Position numbers and translations under genes: made by a program. This document shows, one piece after another, positions 17,413 through 25,076 of a stretch of DNA of 64,000 nt; position 1 is the first letter of the stretch, and each line of letters starts with the position of its first letter. The stretch covers positions 1,240,001-1,304,000 of the forward strand of contig NZ_CP041198.1 in assembly GCF_006517815.1 (NCBI RefSeq), in the 5' to 3' direction. Source of the stretch: Pseudarthrobacter sp. NIBRBAC000502770 (lineage in GTDB: Bacteria; Actinomycetota; Actinomycetes; Actinomycetales; Micrococcaceae). Below the pieces are notes generated by a model. The model was not told where the DNA came from and ran no database searches. It was given only the letters and a program-made list of their open reading frames with translations.

Positions 17413-18292
17413 TGCTTTGGAAGGTTGACGGGTCAGGGACCTTGACGGGGCCGATTTGATCGAGCGAGTAGCTGCCCGGGTACAAAGACGAGCCGGCCTT
17501 TCCTGGCGTGAAATGAGGCTTTCGCTGCAACGGCAGCCGGCGGTGGAGGGCGTTGCGGACTGCCAGAATAATTCTCAAGGTGGCTCGGGAGCCTCGGCCG
17601 CTGCGGGGGAGCCCGAGGGCGCCAACGAGCCGGTCATCAGCGAGCATTACACTGATCATTCTTGCAGCGAAGGGTCGTAGAGGAAGCGGCAGACGGCTCT
17701 GAAAGACCTGAACTGTCGCGTCCATCAGCTTTTGGCCTTCAATCGATGCAGAGACATGGGTTGCCTCGTATTGGTCGAAGAAACGCTCCGCTTCGGCATA
17801 GGTCTCCGGCATACCCTGTACGTTCATCCGGGATCCCAACTCTGCGAAAAAACGGGCTGCAGCGGTTAGCTCTGCTCCTGTGGGCGGGCGCCACCCATGC
17901 TGCTGGGCCCAGCGAACCGGGACGACCAGCAGGGTCAGAAGGACGTAGAGGTAATCGTCCGCGCTGCCGGGGACGTTGCGGTGAGCGCGATTGAGCAGGG
18001 CGACCATGTGCTCTCCCCGGTCGCTATCGAGGCCGCTTGCGATGAGCTCGTAAATGACGATTGCAGTGTCGTAAGAGCGCTTCATGGGACGCTCCAGGAT
18101 TTCGCCGTTCCGGTAGAGAGTGGCCGCTATGCGCGGGATAGCAAAATTCCGGTAGTACGAGAGGAAGAAGCCAAGTTCAATGTCTGCCGCCAGATCGTAG
18201 AGGACCATGGTGCGGAAGGTGGTTTCCCAGTCGTTCGAGGAAGGGCTCTCCTGGCGCCGGAGGCTGTCAGCGAGGGTGGGATGAATCTTCAT
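17399..18292 (-). CDS. MpaB-family (DUF2236-like) oxygenase
   Basis: The 297-aa protein matches the MpaB/ER-bound oxygenase group, which contains heme- or diiron-type oxygenases related to latex-clearing protein. Telling segments are MKRSYDTAIVIYELIASGLDSDRG, the His-containing helix VALLNRAHRNV, DDYLYVLLTLLVVPVRW and the later YAEAERFFDQYEATH. The ATG at 18292 opens the frame and is the first gene of a co-translated unit with the ImmA/IrrE peptidase and the MAB_1171c-like protein. The substrate is unknown; a small lipid or peptide-modifying role is speculation. The C-terminal ~35 residues are extended and polar. Confidence 0.8.
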   Translation of the reverse strand: MKIHPTLADSLRRQESPSSNDWETTFRTMVLYDLAADIELGFFLSYYRNFAIPRIAATLYRNGEILERPMKRSYDTAIVIYELIASGLDSDRGEHMVALLNRAHRNVPGSADDYLYVLLTLLVVPVRWAQQHGWRPPTGAELTAAARFFAELGSRMNVQGMPETYAEAERFFDQYEATHVSASIEGQKLMDATVQVFQSRLPLPLRPFAARMISVMLADDRLVGALGLPRSGRGSRATLRIILAVRNALHRRLPLQRKPHFTPGKAGSSLYPGSYSLDQIGPVKVPDPSTFQSNELS

Positions 18293-18420
18293 CGTGGCCC
18301 CCGTTCATAGTGCTTGCTACTGCACACTCGAACTGTGGGCTGCGAAGGCTCCCCAGCTCGGCTAACTTGCTTACATCCTAGAACTGTTGTCCTCAGCTGG
18401 CTAGGTGAATGTAGACGGGT

Positions 18421-18933
18421 CTACGCAGGTTTCTTGGCGCGGTTGTTGGCCAGTTCTCGCTGCAAGCCCTTTTCCCCCTGCCGCATCATCAGGGCATGTG
18501 CTGCTACGAAGGCCGGAGCGGCAACCGGTGTCAGTACGTTCATCCAGCGTTGGGTAGGCCGCACGCGCCACTCTATGTCCATACGAGTTGTCTGGCCTTG
18601 TTCCTGGGGGACGAGGCTTACCCGCCCGGTCCCCTGCAAGTGCCCGCCGGCGTCGAACTCTATCTCACGAGGCATGGCGACCTTCGTGGGATGAATGGTG
18701 ATGGTGAGCGTGTAACCCAGGAACGCCTTGAAGTTCAGGTGGGCCGTGGTGGCCATCAGGATATCCTCCTGCGCGTTGCTCGCGGCTTCGGTTCGCTCCA
18801 AGGGCGTAGCGAAGGTGCAGTGCGGCCACCACTGGGGCCAACTCATGTCGGTGTCTGCGATGACGGCCCAGACCTCGTTGGGCGAGGCGGGGAGCTGCCA
18901 GGTGGAGTTGAGATCGAAGAGGCGAGACTTCAT
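18421..18933 (-). CDS. SRPBCC (START-like) family protein
   Basis: The 170-aa protein begins with the typical SRPBCC opening (STWQLPASPNEVWAVIADTD, about residues 9-28), followed by an antiparallel sheet with the Trp-rich WPQWWPH and ending in a long basic helix (MMRQGEKGLQRELANNRAKK). Family members bind hydrophobic ligands in a helix-grip fold. The ATG at 18933 has only a weak purine-rich site upstream; the frame is open to 19002. It is encoded alone, downstream of nothing obvious. A second, unrelated-looking SRPBCC gene lies at 22780. The ligand cannot be predicted. Confidence 0.8.
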   Translation of the reverse strand: MKSRLFDLNSTWQLPASPNEVWAVIADTDMSWPQWWPHCTFATPLERTEAASNAQEDILMATTAHLNFKAFLGYTLTITIHPTKVAMPREIEFDAGGHLQGTGRVSLVPQEQGQTTRMDIEWRVRPTQRWMNVLTPVAAPAFVAAHALMMRQGEKGLQRELANNRAKKPA

Positions 18934-19573
18934 ATTAATATCTTGGCACCAACTCCAGCACGCCCTGCTCCAGCGGCTCCGCGAGGCAACCAAGGAAGGC
19001 ATTTTCGACGTCTCCAGCCTCGTTGAGCCTAACTCTGTGCATCGGGCTGCCGTCGTGGGCGCCTCCGAGCTGGTTGTCAGGTAGGACTCTGAGACTCAAC
19101 AGTGGGCATGTGCAGGAACTGCCTTTCGGACCCTATTCTGACGCGCTTTTCGCCGCTGCTTGACGTCAGGTTGGGCTGTGCCCTAGTTGTTCTTCATTCA
19201 GTGGATGAACCGTCGTCACAGCGCAGCGGGCTGCTGCAGGTCTTCGTTGTTCAGCAGGCACCAGCTCGTGTAAAGGCCATACAGCTCATCCGGGCCCAGC
19301 CCGCTGTCCTTGTCCCGTTGTTCATCAATTGCCTGGGCAAAGAAGATCTCGAATTGCCGGAATCAGCGCTGCGGACTTTGATGCAAGGGGAGCCCACCCC
19401 AAAGGTATGCACAATGCGGGCCGCGAGTAGATTCACCACCAAATATATAAAAGACCCGGGCCGTTGCCTGGGTTGGGTTGAAAGGCAGCTGCGATGAGCC
19501 ACCCGCAAAACGGACCTGAAGACGGGACAGAGGGCCCTGTACGGGGCTTTGCTGGCCTGTCAGGCTTCGCTGC
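18934..19573. other. gap with probable gene debris
   Basis: No intact gene is seen on either strand. The - strand holds one short stretch resembling the end of a plasmid primase or replication protein (listed separately). The rest has no readable frame with good codon use. Confidence 0.4.
19216..19365 (-). pseudogene. possible fragment of a primase/replication-like protein
   Basis: An open - strand segment ending at TGA 19216-19218 reads FFAQAIDEQRDKD..LGPDELYGLYTSWC, a pattern common near the C-terminus of plasmid and phage primase-type proteins (LY.xYxxWC). It is preceded in frame by a stop, has no start codon and encodes only about 48 residues. It could be a relic of a replication gene, or chance similarity. 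Confidence 0.3.
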
Positions 19574-19813
19574 ATGCCGTATGTCCTCGAATACGGGGAT
19601 GACCATCGCGCTGGCCGTTGCGTCATCCGATGTGTCAGTTTTTGTGATGCTCTCAGCTGGGCCAAGGAGGTCCTGGCGGGGGGTTTGCCGTGCACCTGCG
19701 CTGTTCTGCGGCATGCCCCTGCATCACACGCCGCTTTCGGCGAAGGTCCAGTTCTCGCGTCCTACACGCCGGACGACGGCTGGCGGGTTCATGCAGTACC
19801 ACCGGCTAGCTGA
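19574..19813 (+). CDS. 79-aa protein, founder of a small repeated family
   Basis: The 79-aa protein reads MPYVLEYGDDHR at the start and GEGPVLASYTPDDGWRVHA at the end, with three Cys in the middle. It has no membrane segment. A clearly related but frameshifted copy stands at 44201-44433, with similar bases even upstream of the ATG, which argues that this frame is or was a real gene. There is no good ribosome-binding site. It is convergent with the two - strand genes at 19964-20550. The family is not recognised and the role is unknown. Confidence 0.55.
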   Translation: MPYVLEYGDDHRAGRCVIRCVSFCDALSWAKEVLAGGLPCTCAVLRHAPASHAAFGEGPVLASYTPDDGWRVHAVPPAS

Positions 19814-19963
19814 ACTCTGGTTCTTTCATCGATTGGCTTTTGGGGATCGCGACGGTGGTCCTTCGCCTAGGAGCAAGAGATTTGGCGTGGGGGACGCTCT
19901 CGACGGCCCGGCAGGACGTTCAGGGACCTCTCGACACTTTCTGGGGAGGTACGAGAAGAATCT

Positions 19964-20146
19964 TCAGCCTTGGAGGAATAAGAGCAAGAAGGCAGCACTC
20001 ATTGCGATCCCGATCCAAAGAGTGATTAGCCGCCTGTTCTTGTATTGCCTGGATTTGCCCCGCTGGTCTGCGGTGAGCCATTGGTCGTACAGCACCAGCG
20101 AGGCCACGATTACCACGGCAGATACCGACAAAAAGGCGAACGACAT
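19964..20146 (-). CDS. small two-helix membrane protein
   Basis: A 60-aa protein from ATG 20146 consists of two hydrophobic helices (about residues 2-20 and 41-58) joined by a basic loop (DQRGKSRQYKNRR), so it should be a hairpin membrane protein with a cytoplasmic loop. It starts five bases after the stop of the 132-aa gene and is probably translated from the same message. The frame continues upstream to 20317 inside that gene, but the extra sequence is not protein-like. Function unknown. Confidence 0.5.
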   Translation of the reverse strand: MSFAFLSVSAVVIVASLVLYDQWLTADQRGKSRQYKNRRLITLWIGIAMSAAFLLLFLQG

Positions 20147-20151
20147 GGCTG

Positions 20152-20550
20152 TCACTTTCGGGGCCGTGGAGATTTCCTTCGGCCCCTGGTCCCGTGGCTT
20201 TCCGTCCGGAGCCCCAGCGCCCGTCTGAGGGCCACAGGAATCGGAAAGACCAACCTTTTCCCGCCCCTCTTCGAGCTCCCGGCCTTTGAAACATTTGGAA
20301 GGAGCTGGTTGAGACACACCCTCAGAATCTCGACCTCCATCCCATTCATGATAGGGACGTCGTGGATGAAGGCATCCAGCTCCCAGGCGTCGGCTTTTCC
20401 ACCCCGGATGCGGTACTGATGCCAGAGATCTTCAACGGAAAGACCACCTGACTCAATCAAGGTTAGTGCTGCCCGGCGAGGATCGGAATAGATCACGTCG
20501 CCTCCTGAATCGGCATCTTTACCGGGACTCGATGCGCTGGGCCCACTCAT
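20152..20550 (-). CDS. 132-aa protein with a related fragment at 50 kb
   Basis: The soluble protein contains DVIYSDPRRAALTLIESGGLSVEDLW near the start and VEILRVCLNQLLPNV about residue 75; the last ~35 residues are a very basic tail (RTESHGTRGRRKSPRPRK) and may be unstructured. The segment ILRVTLNQLLP recurs in a truncated copy at 50027-50200, and even the bases CACCCTCAGAATCTCG are shared, which supports a real family. No ribosome-binding site is evident at ATG 20550. A GTP- or DNA-related role cannot be argued from sequence; I do not recognise it. Confidence 0.55.
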   Translation of the reverse strand: MSGPSASSPGKDADSGGDVIYSDPRRAALTLIESGGLSVEDLWHQYRIRGGKADAWELDAFIHDVPIMNGMEVEILRVCLNQLLPNVSKAGSSKRGGKRLVFPIPVALRRALGLRTESHGTRGRRKSPRPRK

Positions 20551-20741
20551 GTCGCTTTGAGGGTGATTGCGGAGTTTGCATTACCTGCCTGCCTGCCAGG
20601 CTGAGGCAGACGCCCCCTCAGCTTCTACATTTTTTCAAAGTCTAGCGCCCGGCCCAGAAGGATTACATGACCCATTGCCCGGATCCGAAGGGGCCGGATC
20701 GGGCGACAAGGCCTAACCACGGCGAAGGAGCATTCCTGCTG

Positions 20742-20925
20742 CTTTGGTGCAGCGAATGGTATTTGCACCCGGAAGCTGTCTCCACATAGAAGCACCGTGG
20801 TGGGCATCGGAACACCCCAGACCCGACCCCGCGACAGGCATAATCGTCTGGTGGCGGGACCATGCGGACCACCACATGCGAGTCCTCCTGGACCCCCAAG
20901 GACCGTCCTATACCTGCAACATGAA
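20742..20925 (+). pseudogene. frameshifted DUF4913 gene remnant
   Basis: Two adjacent frames together give a DUF4913 core. The frame at 20745 reads WCSEWYLHPEAVS and hits a stop; the frame at 20744 then supplies IEAPWWASEHPRPDPATG and VWWRDHADHHMRVLLD. The second part is almost identical to the matching part of the DUF4913 copy at 23.7 kb (VWWRDHADHHMSVLL). One frameshift near 20785 therefore breaks the gene, and no N-terminal region is visible. Confidence 0.7.
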
Positions 20926-21049
20926 AGAACACCGCGACCCCCCCAAGACCTCGAACCAAAGAAAGCCCCAGAAGGCTGATTCCCCGATGTACGGACTGTT
21001 GCGGCATAAAAGGCTTTTGCTACGTGATGGCCTAGCTCCCAACCAAAAA

Positions 21050-21089
21050 AATCGGGGCTGGAATCCTGCTAGGGATTCCAGCCCCGATT
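21050..21089 (-). terminator. Rho-independent terminator of lsr2
   Basis: A perfect 17-bp stem (21050-21066 with 21073-21089), six-base loop, followed on the - strand by a run of seven T (the + strand A-run ending at 21051). It lies 16 bp after the lsr2 stop and is one of the clearest terminators in the window. Confidence 0.92.
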
Positions 21090-21105
21090 CTGATTTCTTC
21101 CAGCT

Positions 21106-21435
21106 CTAGTGAGCGGCTTCATACTTCTCCATGACTTCCGCCTGGATACGACCGCGCGTATTTACCTGAATGCCGTGCTCAGCCGCCCACAACCGTACCG
21201 CCTTGGCGTCCGGCCCAGTCTGGGGGGACTTCGTCCGGGCAGCCGGACGGCCACGTCCGCCAGATACTTTACGGCCGGCATTGGTAAAGCGGGACAAGGC
21301 CTCACGCAGTTCGTTAGCGTGTCCCTCATTGAGGTCGATCTCATATTCATTACCGTCTAGGGCGAAAGATATTGTTTCCCTGGCTTGCGAACCGTCAATA
21401 TCGTCTTCGAGCAGCACCACTGTCTTTTTTGCCAT
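21106..21435 (-). CDS. lsr2: Lsr2-family nucleoid-associated xenogeneic silencer
   Basis: This 109-aa protein has the Lsr2 layout: an N-terminal dimerisation domain (KKTVVLLEDDIDGSQARETISFALDG, residues 3-28; YEIDLNEGHANELREALSRF) and a C-terminal AT-hook-like DNA-binding domain with the key RGR near residue 95 in NTRGRIQAEVMEKY. Lsr2 coats AT-rich foreign DNA and represses it, as H-NS does in enterobacteria. A copy carried by a mobile element may keep its own cargo silent or dampen fitness costs in a new host. The gene has its own promoter region (AT-rich, 21436-21560) and a perfect terminator. Confidence 0.95.
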   Translation of the reverse strand: MAKKTVVLLEDDIDGSQARETISFALDGNEYEIDLNEGHANELREALSRFTNAGRKVSGGRGRPAARTKSPQTGPDAKAVRLWAAEHGIQVNTRGRIQAEVMEKYEAAH

Positions 21436-22310
21436 GAATTAAGGCTAGCAGCTTGCTGAACAAGCGGATGCGGCGGGCGCCAAAACATAGCCGAACAGCC
21501 AAGCATTATCAAATCGAAGCTTCTAAATCGAAAATTATGTAATGCCATAAGATGCCGGACACCCCAAACTGAAACCCCGTGCCGACTTCAGCCCGACCCA
21601 CCGGGCCGCTTGAACCTGCATCGGCTAGTGCGTCCTGGCATCACAGCCGGCGTAGCGCCATCCATCCGAGCCCCGATCAGGGGTCGGGTCTGATCTGTTG
21701 GATTTACCCGGCGCTTCCCGTAGCCGGTGCCATGACGGAGTGGGGCGCAGCCGTCCCGAATCAAGCGTGGTGACCAACAGACGCCACACGACGCCCGATG
21801 AACATTCGCCACGGGCATGCGCTTGGATACCGTCCTTCAACCTAGGGATGGAAGGGATTGGGCCGGCGGCGGTTGGGGGGCGGCACCCCTGTCTCATGGG
21901 ATGCCTTAATGCCGCCGACCCTGTCACCTTCCAGGGCACTGCCCCCAACGACGGTGTCCTGGCCTCCACGGTAGAACCCGTTCCTAAACGGCAGCCCATA
22001 CTGAGCGCAATGTTCGCTCAAGACCGCCGCAGCCTTTACCTGTACCCAGTCATGTCCGCAGGAGACCGAACGGGGACGCCCACAAGAGGCTAATGCCAAT
22101 GGCGTTGGGGCATGTGCGCGCAGGGAGCTGGCCTCGTGGCCGAACCCATCCGGAAGTGGCTGGTGGCCGGAAGTTCATAACACCCGTGTTCGGGGGTGGT
22201 CCCTTGTCGGCGACGGGGTGGTGCAGTCTTGTCCTGTTATTTCGACGTCGACAGTGTTCCCTGACCGGAATAGCCTTAAATTGTCCTGATTGCAGAAAGT
22301 GGAGAGGCGG
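21436..22310. other. gap with AT-rich lsr2 promoter region
   Basis: Bases 21500-21555 are markedly AT-rich for this DNA (for example ATCAAATCGAAGCTTCTAAA) and lie just upstream of lsr2; they are the likely lsr2 promoter and a plausible Lsr2 target for autoregulation. From 21560 to 22300 I see no convincing gene on either strand. Confidence 0.45.
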
Positions 22311-22712
22311 GTGCCTGAAATGGGTGCTCAGGAAAATACGGAACTGATCCGGCGCGGGTACGAGGCCTTCAATGCAGGGGATTTGACGACACTCACCGAG
22401 ATCTTCGCGGAGGACGCGGTCTGGTACGCGGCCGGGAACGGCATGCTGTCTGGAACAAAAGAGGGTCGAGACGCGATTTTGGCGTATTTCGGAGAGCTCG
22501 GAACCCGCTCCCAGGGGACCTTCCAGGCGGCGGTCCAGGACGTTGTCGGCGGCGAAAACCACACTATCGGCATCCAGCAGACGCATGCCGAAAACAACGG
22601 TAAGACCCTGGACGCCGGAACCGTCATTGCTTTCGTGCTCCGGGACGGCAAAGTCGTCGAGGGCCGGGAATACTTTGATGACACCGCCAAGGCAGACGAA
22701 TTCTGGACATGA
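22311..22712 (+). CDS. NTF2-like (SnoaL/ketosteroid isomerase fold) protein
   Basis: The 133-aa protein shows the NTF2-like signature: NTELIRRGYEAFNAGDLTTLTEIFAEDAVW, then GMLSGTKEGRDAILAYFGEL and the C-terminal strand pair ending VVEGREYFDD. Members are small isomerases, cyclases or ligand-binding proteins. The GTG at 22311 is chosen because GGAG at 22301-22304 lies six bases upstream; ATG 22320 is also possible. It stands alone, convergent with the SRPBCC gene at 22780. Its substrate cannot be told from sequence. Confidence 0.85.
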   Translation: MPEMGAQENTELIRRGYEAFNAGDLTTLTEIFAEDAVWYAAGNGMLSGTKEGRDAILAYFGELGTRSQGTFQAAVQDVVGGENHTIGIQQTHAENNGKTLDAGTVIAFVLRDGKVVEGREYFDDTAKADEFWT

Positions 22713-22779
22713 CACAACCTCGTGTCACAGCGGTGATTCCCACGTGGTAGGAGGGGGCTCTTGAGCCTGCGTCGGCGGT

Positions 22780-23238
22780 TTAGGGCGCGCCTTGGGCTTC
22801 TAGCCGCCGTAGTCCCTGGCGCATGGAGCTTGCCACTGGAGCGCCCCGCATTGCCACGATAAGGAACGTGGCAATGCGCCCGGCCATGCTCGTTGGGTGT
22901 CGGTTCCAAGTGATGTGGATTCTGGAACCGCCGCTGCCATTGGGCGTGAGCCTGGCGGTGACGTAGCTTCCGGGTGCGCAGAAGTTGCTTTCCCGCACTG
23001 TCCAGGTGACGGTGTCGGGGGTTGACCAGTCGTAGTGTTCCTTGGCCCAGATCGGGCCGCCGGGCGCCTTGCTTCCCTCCCTTATGTCCGCGTAGGTCTC
23101 TCCCACTTCGTAGACCTCGTACATGGGCGGGTATATGCCCGGCCAGGTCTCGGGCCGCCGTGGGCTGAAGTCCAGCAACGCTCCTTGGACTTTTTCCGGT
23201 GGGACGCGGGAGTCGATATCAAATTCCACCTTGGGCAT
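22780..23238 (-). CDS. SRPBCC/polyketide-cyclase-like protein
   Basis: A 152-aa protein with a helix-grip fold pattern: KVEFDIDSRVPPEKVQGALLDF at the start, a central sheet (YDWSTPDTVTWTVRE; ARLTPNGSGGSRIHITWNR) and a long C-terminal helix ending in RRLEAQGAP. This matches SRPBCC or START-like proteins found in Actinobacteria. The ATG at 23238 is preceded on the - strand by AAGGAGGA, a strong ribosome-binding site. Ligand unknown. No operon partner is visible. Confidence 0.82.
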   Translation of the reverse strand: MPKVEFDIDSRVPPEKVQGALLDFSPRRPETWPGIYPPMYEVYEVGETYADIREGSKAPGGPIWAKEHYDWSTPDTVTWTVRESNFCAPGSYVTARLTPNGSGGSRIHITWNRHPTSMAGRIATFLIVAMRGAPVASSMRQGLRRLEAQGAP

Positions 23239-23412
23239 GTGTACTCCTCCTTGCTACTTCCAGTCTGTGCATTTTCAAGTGCAGGACAAGGGCCCTTTAG
23301 TGTCATCAGGAGAGAAAGGCGGGTCGATAATGATCGGCGTTGCGCTCAAACTGAGAATTCAAAAAGCACCTGGTTAAGATTCCCGACGGGTCTCGCGCCG
23401 CGAGCTCTTCTC

Positions 23413-23628
23413 TCACAGAGGAATTGCTTGCGAATTGGGCGGTCCCGCATCTTCCTGAGGCTTAGCCGTGTGTGGGCTGCCTGTCTGGCCTCCGCACTCC
23501 GGATTCGTGCAGCGCCACCCCAGTTGTATCCGTGCCACCGGCGCGTCCAGCTGTCCCGCAATCGGGTTGGTCATTTCATACACCGGCTCGATAGCTGCCC
23601 TGCACCGATCGCAACGATAGCGGCTCAT
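23413..23628 (-). CDS. small zinc-ribbon protein
   Basis: The 71-aa frame begins MSRYRCDRCRAAIEPVYEM and has a second cysteine pair in WRCTNPECGG (about residues 39-48), so two CxxC-type knuckles spaced about 30 residues apart would form a zinc ribbon. The C-terminal 20 residues are polar and probably disordered. No membrane segment or partner gene is seen. The paired cysteines make it likely to be real even though it is short. Confidence 0.55.
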   Translation of the reverse strand: MSRYRCDRCRAAIEPVYEMTNPIAGQLDAPVARIQLGWRCTNPECGGQTGSPHTAKPQEDAGPPNSQAIPL

Positions 23629-23689
23629 GGCACCACTGTAACCCGGCAGTAGTTTCGGTTGCCCTGCGAAGCTTTTAGGAGGGGCCTCT

Positions 23690-23974
23690 AGCTACCGCCG
23701 GCAGCTCAACGTGCAGGGCGGCGTGACCTGGTGCCCGCAGTGGTGGAAGCACGCCGAAGCGATCAGCCGCCTCGAAGCGCTCTGGCGGGCTTGGGAGTTC
23801 CTGCGCCTGGACGGAACCACAGGCATGAGCGTGTGGTGGCGCGACCACGCAGACCACCACATGTCCGTTCTGCTCTCAACAGATGGCCCGTTCAGAGGCT
23901 GCACCCCGGACGACGGCCACCGCACCAAACTCGCACCACTGCCGTGCGAGGAACCGCCTGCAGAGCTGTTCTAA
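23690..23974 (+). pseudogene. DUF4913 protein, N-terminally truncated
   Basis: The frame reads YRRQLNVQGGVTWCPQWW from base 23693 and continues through HAEAISRLEALWRAWEFLRL and VWWRDHADHHMSVLL to a stop at 23974, the full conserved DUF4913 core. A strong AGGAGGGG stands at 23677-23684, but no ATG, GTG or TTG follows at the right distance; the first GTG in frame is 23711, inside the core. Intact relatives carry about 40-60 extra N-terminal residues. The gene has thus lost its 5' end, or it starts at GTG 23711 as an 87-aa protein. DUF4913 is common on actinobacterial plasmids and has no known function. Confidence 0.65.
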
Positions 23975-24021
23975 ACCTGGCGCTAATAGCCAACGTTCAA
24001 GGGGTTATCCACGGCTGAAGA

Positions 24022-24097
24022 ATCGGGAGCCATCGAGAAAGCTCCCTCAGCAGCAGTAGCGGTGGAACCCATCAGGATTGTCCCCGGCTGTGGGCAG
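24022..24097. repeat. diverged repeat with conserved stem-loop, copy 1
   Basis: This 76-base segment matches 46158-46233 with the same internal spacing. The first 43 bases agree at about 35 positions, including the block GCTCCCTCAGCAGCAG, and TGGGCAG follows after exactly 26 bases in both. GGGAGC and GCTCCC form a 6-bp hairpin with a 10-base loop. It lies just upstream of the toxin-antitoxin promoter. Confidence 0.6.
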
Positions 24098-24132
24098 CGA
24101 GTTTTCGTCAGGACCTTCAATCAGCCTCAATT

Positions 24133-24143
24133 TCGTATTACGA
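24133..24143. promoter_or_regulatory. palindromic operator of the toxin-antitoxin pair
   Basis: TCGTATTACGA is a perfect inverted repeat (five-base arms, one-base centre) ending eight bases before the GTG start at 24151. Ribbon-helix-helix antitoxins usually bind such a site to repress their own operon. The short distance and missing ribosome-binding site suggest a leaderless message. Confidence 0.5.
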
Positions 24144-24150
24144 TTTGGAT

Positions 24151-24411
24151 GTGAGTGATGAGAAGATTAACGGCGTGCCGGTCACTGACGAGGTGATCCA
24201 GGCGTGGGCCGACGAAGCGGAGCGTGGCTATCCAGTCGAGCAGTTGCGCAAGCGAGGCCGCCGACCGGTCGGCGAGGGCCCCGGCGAAGTGGTGCCGGTG
24301 CGCATGGATGCCGCACTGCTGCAGGAGCTCACCGCTCGAGCCGAGCATGATCACCTAAGCCGTTCGGAAGCGATCCGGGCCGCCGTCCGGGCCTGGATCA
24401 GCGCCGCATAG
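24151..24411 (+). CDS. ribbon-helix-helix antitoxin
   Basis: The 86-aa protein has a C-terminal ribbon-helix-helix: the strand VVPVRMDAALLQEL (about residues 48-61), then TARAEHDHLSRSEAIRAAVRAWI as the helix pair. The N-terminal part (VIQAWADEAERGYPVEQLRKRGRRPVG) is typical of actinobacterial RHH antitoxins. GTG 24151 is chosen over TTG 24145. Its TAG stop overlaps the GTG of the next gene by one base. It should bind the operator at 24133-24143 and neutralise the partner protein, probably through its N-terminal segment. Confidence 0.82.
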   Translation: MSDEKINGVPVTDEVIQAWADEAERGYPVEQLRKRGRRPVGEGPGEVVPVRMDAALLQELTARAEHDHLSRSEAIRAAVRAWISAA

Positions 24412-24650
24412 TGCAGGCACATTCATCCGCTCTTAAACACGGCATCAGTGCGGAGGATGGGATCCACGCGGCAGATCACGCGGTGTACGTTGCGGATCTC
24501 GACGAGGACAGCCCGGCCCGGCAGTTGAGGCTCGGATTCGATGCCGCGGGCCGCCTGCTTGAACTCGTCGTCCTTCGGTTCGACAGCGGCAATGAGTTGC
24601 TGATTCATGCAATGAAGGCGCGCCCCCAGTATGTGGACCTGCTCGGCTAA
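24411..24650 (+). CDS. BrnT-like toxin of a type II toxin-antitoxin pair
   Basis: The 79-aa protein reads ALKHGISAEDGIHAAD near the start, then RQLRLGFDAAGRLLELVVLRF and the C-terminal strand LLIHAMKARPQYVDLL. This order (HGxS.ED, R.L.LG...GRLLE, IHAMKAR) resembles the BrnT/RelE-like RNase fold and is a recurrent partner of RHH proteins in Actinobacteria. The start overlaps the antitoxin stop. The pair probably acts in maintenance of the element. RNase activity is inferred from the fold, not from defined catalytic residues. Confidence 0.75.
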   Translation: MQAHSSALKHGISAEDGIHAADHAVYVADLDEDSPARQLRLGFDAAGRLLELVVLRFDSGNELLIHAMKARPQYVDLLG

Positions 24651-24764
24651 AAAACTACCGCGCCCGCCTACGCCGGGGCGCAAGGCAGTGCTTGGGGATG
24701 CTGGCGCCCGTGTCATGCAGTGACGCGACGGGGGAGGCCCTGCGGTTCGTGCCATCCTGAGGGT

Positions 24765-25076
24765 ATGGCGCGGACCTGGTTATCGGTGACTGTGGAACTG
24801 CTCGGTGGTCGCGGTGAGCAGCTGTGGCCCTGGCCTGGTCGCATCTTCGCGGTCGGGCCCTCGCACACCTTCATGGATCTCGCCAACGCCATCAACGATG
24901 CTTTCTCCCGATGGGATCGCTCGCACCTGTCCATGTTCACCTTGGGCGACGGCGGGGTCATCACGGATGAAGAGACGGGAGCGGAGATGGCTGCATCCAG
25001 CGGCGGACCGGTCACCACAGCACTCGACATCGCAGTTGCCAAGGTCGCCCGAATCCTGGGGCCGGGGTCTGAGTGA
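24765..25076 (+). CDS. pRiA4b ORF-3/IS1096 TnpR-like protein, shortened
   Basis: The frame starts MARTWLSVTVELLGGRG and contains FAVGPSHTFMDLANAINDAFSRWDRSHLSMFTL, the first half of the plasmid pRiA4b ORF-3-like domain, also found beside IS1096. In full-length relatives this is followed by a segment like F.Y.FDFGDDWTH; here the frame ends at GPGSE after 103 residues without it. The gene thus looks 3'-truncated. No transposase or inverted repeat is seen nearby. Function of the family is unknown. Confidence 0.65.
   Translation: MARTWLSVTVELLGGRGEQLWPWPGRIFAVGPSHTFMDLANAINDAFSRWDRSHLSMFTLGDGGVITDEETGAEMAASSGGPVTTALDIAVAKVARILGPGSE

Noticed and set aside
19494..20228. A 244-codon + frame
   Set aside because: It overlaps the 79-aa family gene in another frame and two probable - strand genes, and its translation shows no domain.
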